Assembly: GCA_903952205.1 (NCBI GenBank)
Contig: CAJBEZ010000099.1
Span: 1-64,000, forward strand
Source: an uncultured Desulfomonile sp.
Lineage (GTDB): Bacteria; Desulfobacterota; Desulfomonilia; Desulfomonilales; Desulfomonilaceae
Reading direction: 5' to 3'
DNA length: 64,000 bases
Position 1 is the stretch's first letter. Every line of letters begins with the position of its first letter. The translations under genes and the position numbers were made by a program. Shown in pieces: positions 63,403 to 64,000 of the stretch. Under the pieces are notes generated by a model that worked only from the letters and a program-made list of their open reading frames with translations, did no database searches and was not told the DNA's origin.

Positions 63403-64000
63403 CTATCTTCGAAACAATCCCCAAAAGCTCTTACGTTTTTTAGTTCTTTGTCTGGGGGGATCGCAATCAACTTCACGCCCGGCTAATATGTCGCGAGGCC
63501 AGTCCTTAACCATTTTGTTCGCTCTTTCATTTCCTACTATAGAAGACACCACGTCTAAAGCGTTGGAGATCCTCGGGGGCCGTTCAACGGCAGAATGAGC
63601 GTCTGTAGCAAGGATATGCGCCAAATCATTTTCGAGGAGATATTTAGCTGTAGATAGAGCAGATAGGCCAGCGTCCCCGGTAACACTGTCCGCTGTGATT
63701 TGCATAAGCAGATCGCCAGGATCAAAAACAGTCAGCAGGTTGTAAATGATTTCAGGGTGTCTCTGAATCTCAAGATTTTTCTCAGGATGAGCAAGGACCA
63801 ACCTTCTGCCGGATTCTAAAACCATTCTTACAAAATTCTCGAATCCAGCCGGGACCAGAGCGATTGGCAATTCCATTAGAACATAGGGCCCTTGATTGAT
63901 CGACAGGATCTTGCCTGTTGATAGGGATCCCAGAACGTCAGCGGTGAGACGAACCTCCATTCCTGGGAATATGGTCAGTTTAATGTTCCTGGCTTCCAGT
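63403..64000 (-). CDS. CpsB/YwqE-type PHP phosphatase, N-terminus outside the window
   Basis: The frame stays open to the right edge: before the ATG at 63960 it reads LEARNIKLTIFPG, which is the normal 'i.i.pG.E' part of CpsB/YwqE tyrosine phosphatases, so the true start lies beyond 64000. Inside the window are GMEVRL, QGPYVLMELP, RLVLAHPEKN and ILATDAHS, the PHP metal ligands. CpsB proteins remove phosphate from tyrosine kinases that control polysaccharide export. A basic tail (PPRQRTKKRKS) ends the protein. It is convergent with tRNA-Glu. Confidence 0.8.
   Translation of the reverse strand, partial: LEARNIKLTIFPGMEVRLTADVLGSLSTGKILSINQGPYVLMELPIALVPAGFENFVRMVLESGRRLVLAHPEKNLEIQRHPEIIYNLLTVFDPGDLLMQITADSVTGDAGLSALSTAKYLLENDLAHILATDAHSAVERPPRISNALDVVSSIVGNERANKMVKDWPRDILAGREVDCDPPRQRTKKRKSFWGLFRR

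Noticed and set aside
1-64000. CRISPR array, rRNA, plasmid origin or complete insertion sequence
   Set aside because: No set of evenly spaced repeats, no rRNA sequence, no replication gene and no full transposase were seen.

Overview
The window reads as a chromosomal segment of a strictly or facultatively anaerobic Desulfobacterota (former Deltaproteobacteria) bacterium, of the Syntrophobacter/Desulfomonile kind. This is an inference from gene content: a CoA-ligase / acyl-CoA dehydrogenase / molybdenum hydroxylase catabolic operon with its own TRAP transporter, a YedE-YedF selenium-type operon, NtrC-type sigma54 regulators, an Npt-like transporter with HEAT repeats, and an ankyrin-PDZ secreted protein. 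There is no rRNA, no CRISPR array and no intact insertion sequence; one tRNA-Glu is present.

Bases 1-8.7 kb are an accessory, decaying region. They hold a possible transposase tail at the left edge, a PD-(D/E)XK-like gene and a fragment of its second copy, two zinc-ribbon paralogues preceded by the same 20-bp sequence, a broken pRiA4b-ORF3-like gene, a DNA methyltransferase abutting a phospholipase-D fragment, an 18-repeat ankyrin-PDZ secreted protein, a NYN nuclease and a WYL-regulator remnant. Bases 8.7-17.7 kb hold a nuclease block: an SbcD/SbcC-like pair (YhaO-YhaN), a palindromic MITE-like element, an Asp/Asn-rich microprotein, and a TM0106-type RecB-nuclease / RNase H / helicase fusion.

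Bases 17.7-29.6 kb hold mixed single genes: small unknown proteins, an FkbM methyltransferase, an Asp/Glu racemase, an RRM protein with a clear terminator, a SERCA-like Ca2+ P-type ATPase, a second ankyrin protein, an acetate-transporter-like protein followed by a Cache protein, an HdeD-like protein, and a Rieske-like protein with an altered ligand motif.

Bases 29.7-40.1 kb are a coherent minus-strand operon. In order of transcription it encodes an acyl-CoA ligase, TRAP DctP, DctQ and DctM, an acyl-CoA dehydrogenase, and the [2Fe-2S], FAD and Mo subunits of a xanthine-dehydrogenase-family enzyme, with a divergent FadR/GntR regulator. It looks like uptake, CoA activation and redox processing of an unidentified organic acid. 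Bases 40.1-52.5 kb are signalling genes: a receiver-only protein, an outer-membrane barrel, a DHA2 exporter, a histidine kinase and NtrC-type regulator pair, and two unusual proteins with cyclic-nucleotide domains. One of these fuses a cNMP domain, a catalytically dead sigma54-type AAA+ domain and a NapH/NosR-like membrane polyferredoxin. That fusion is the best candidate here for an undescribed system.

Bases 52.6-64 kb contain an asparagine-synthase-like protein, an orphan family-5 solute-binding protein, a YeiH-type transporter with a cytoplasmic helical insert, a radical SAM protein divergent from a tightly overlapping yedE-yedF-DUF3343-kinase operon, tatD, tRNA-Glu(CUC), and the 3' part of a CpsB/PHP-type phosphatase running off the right edge. 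All calls come from reading translated motifs; no database search was run.
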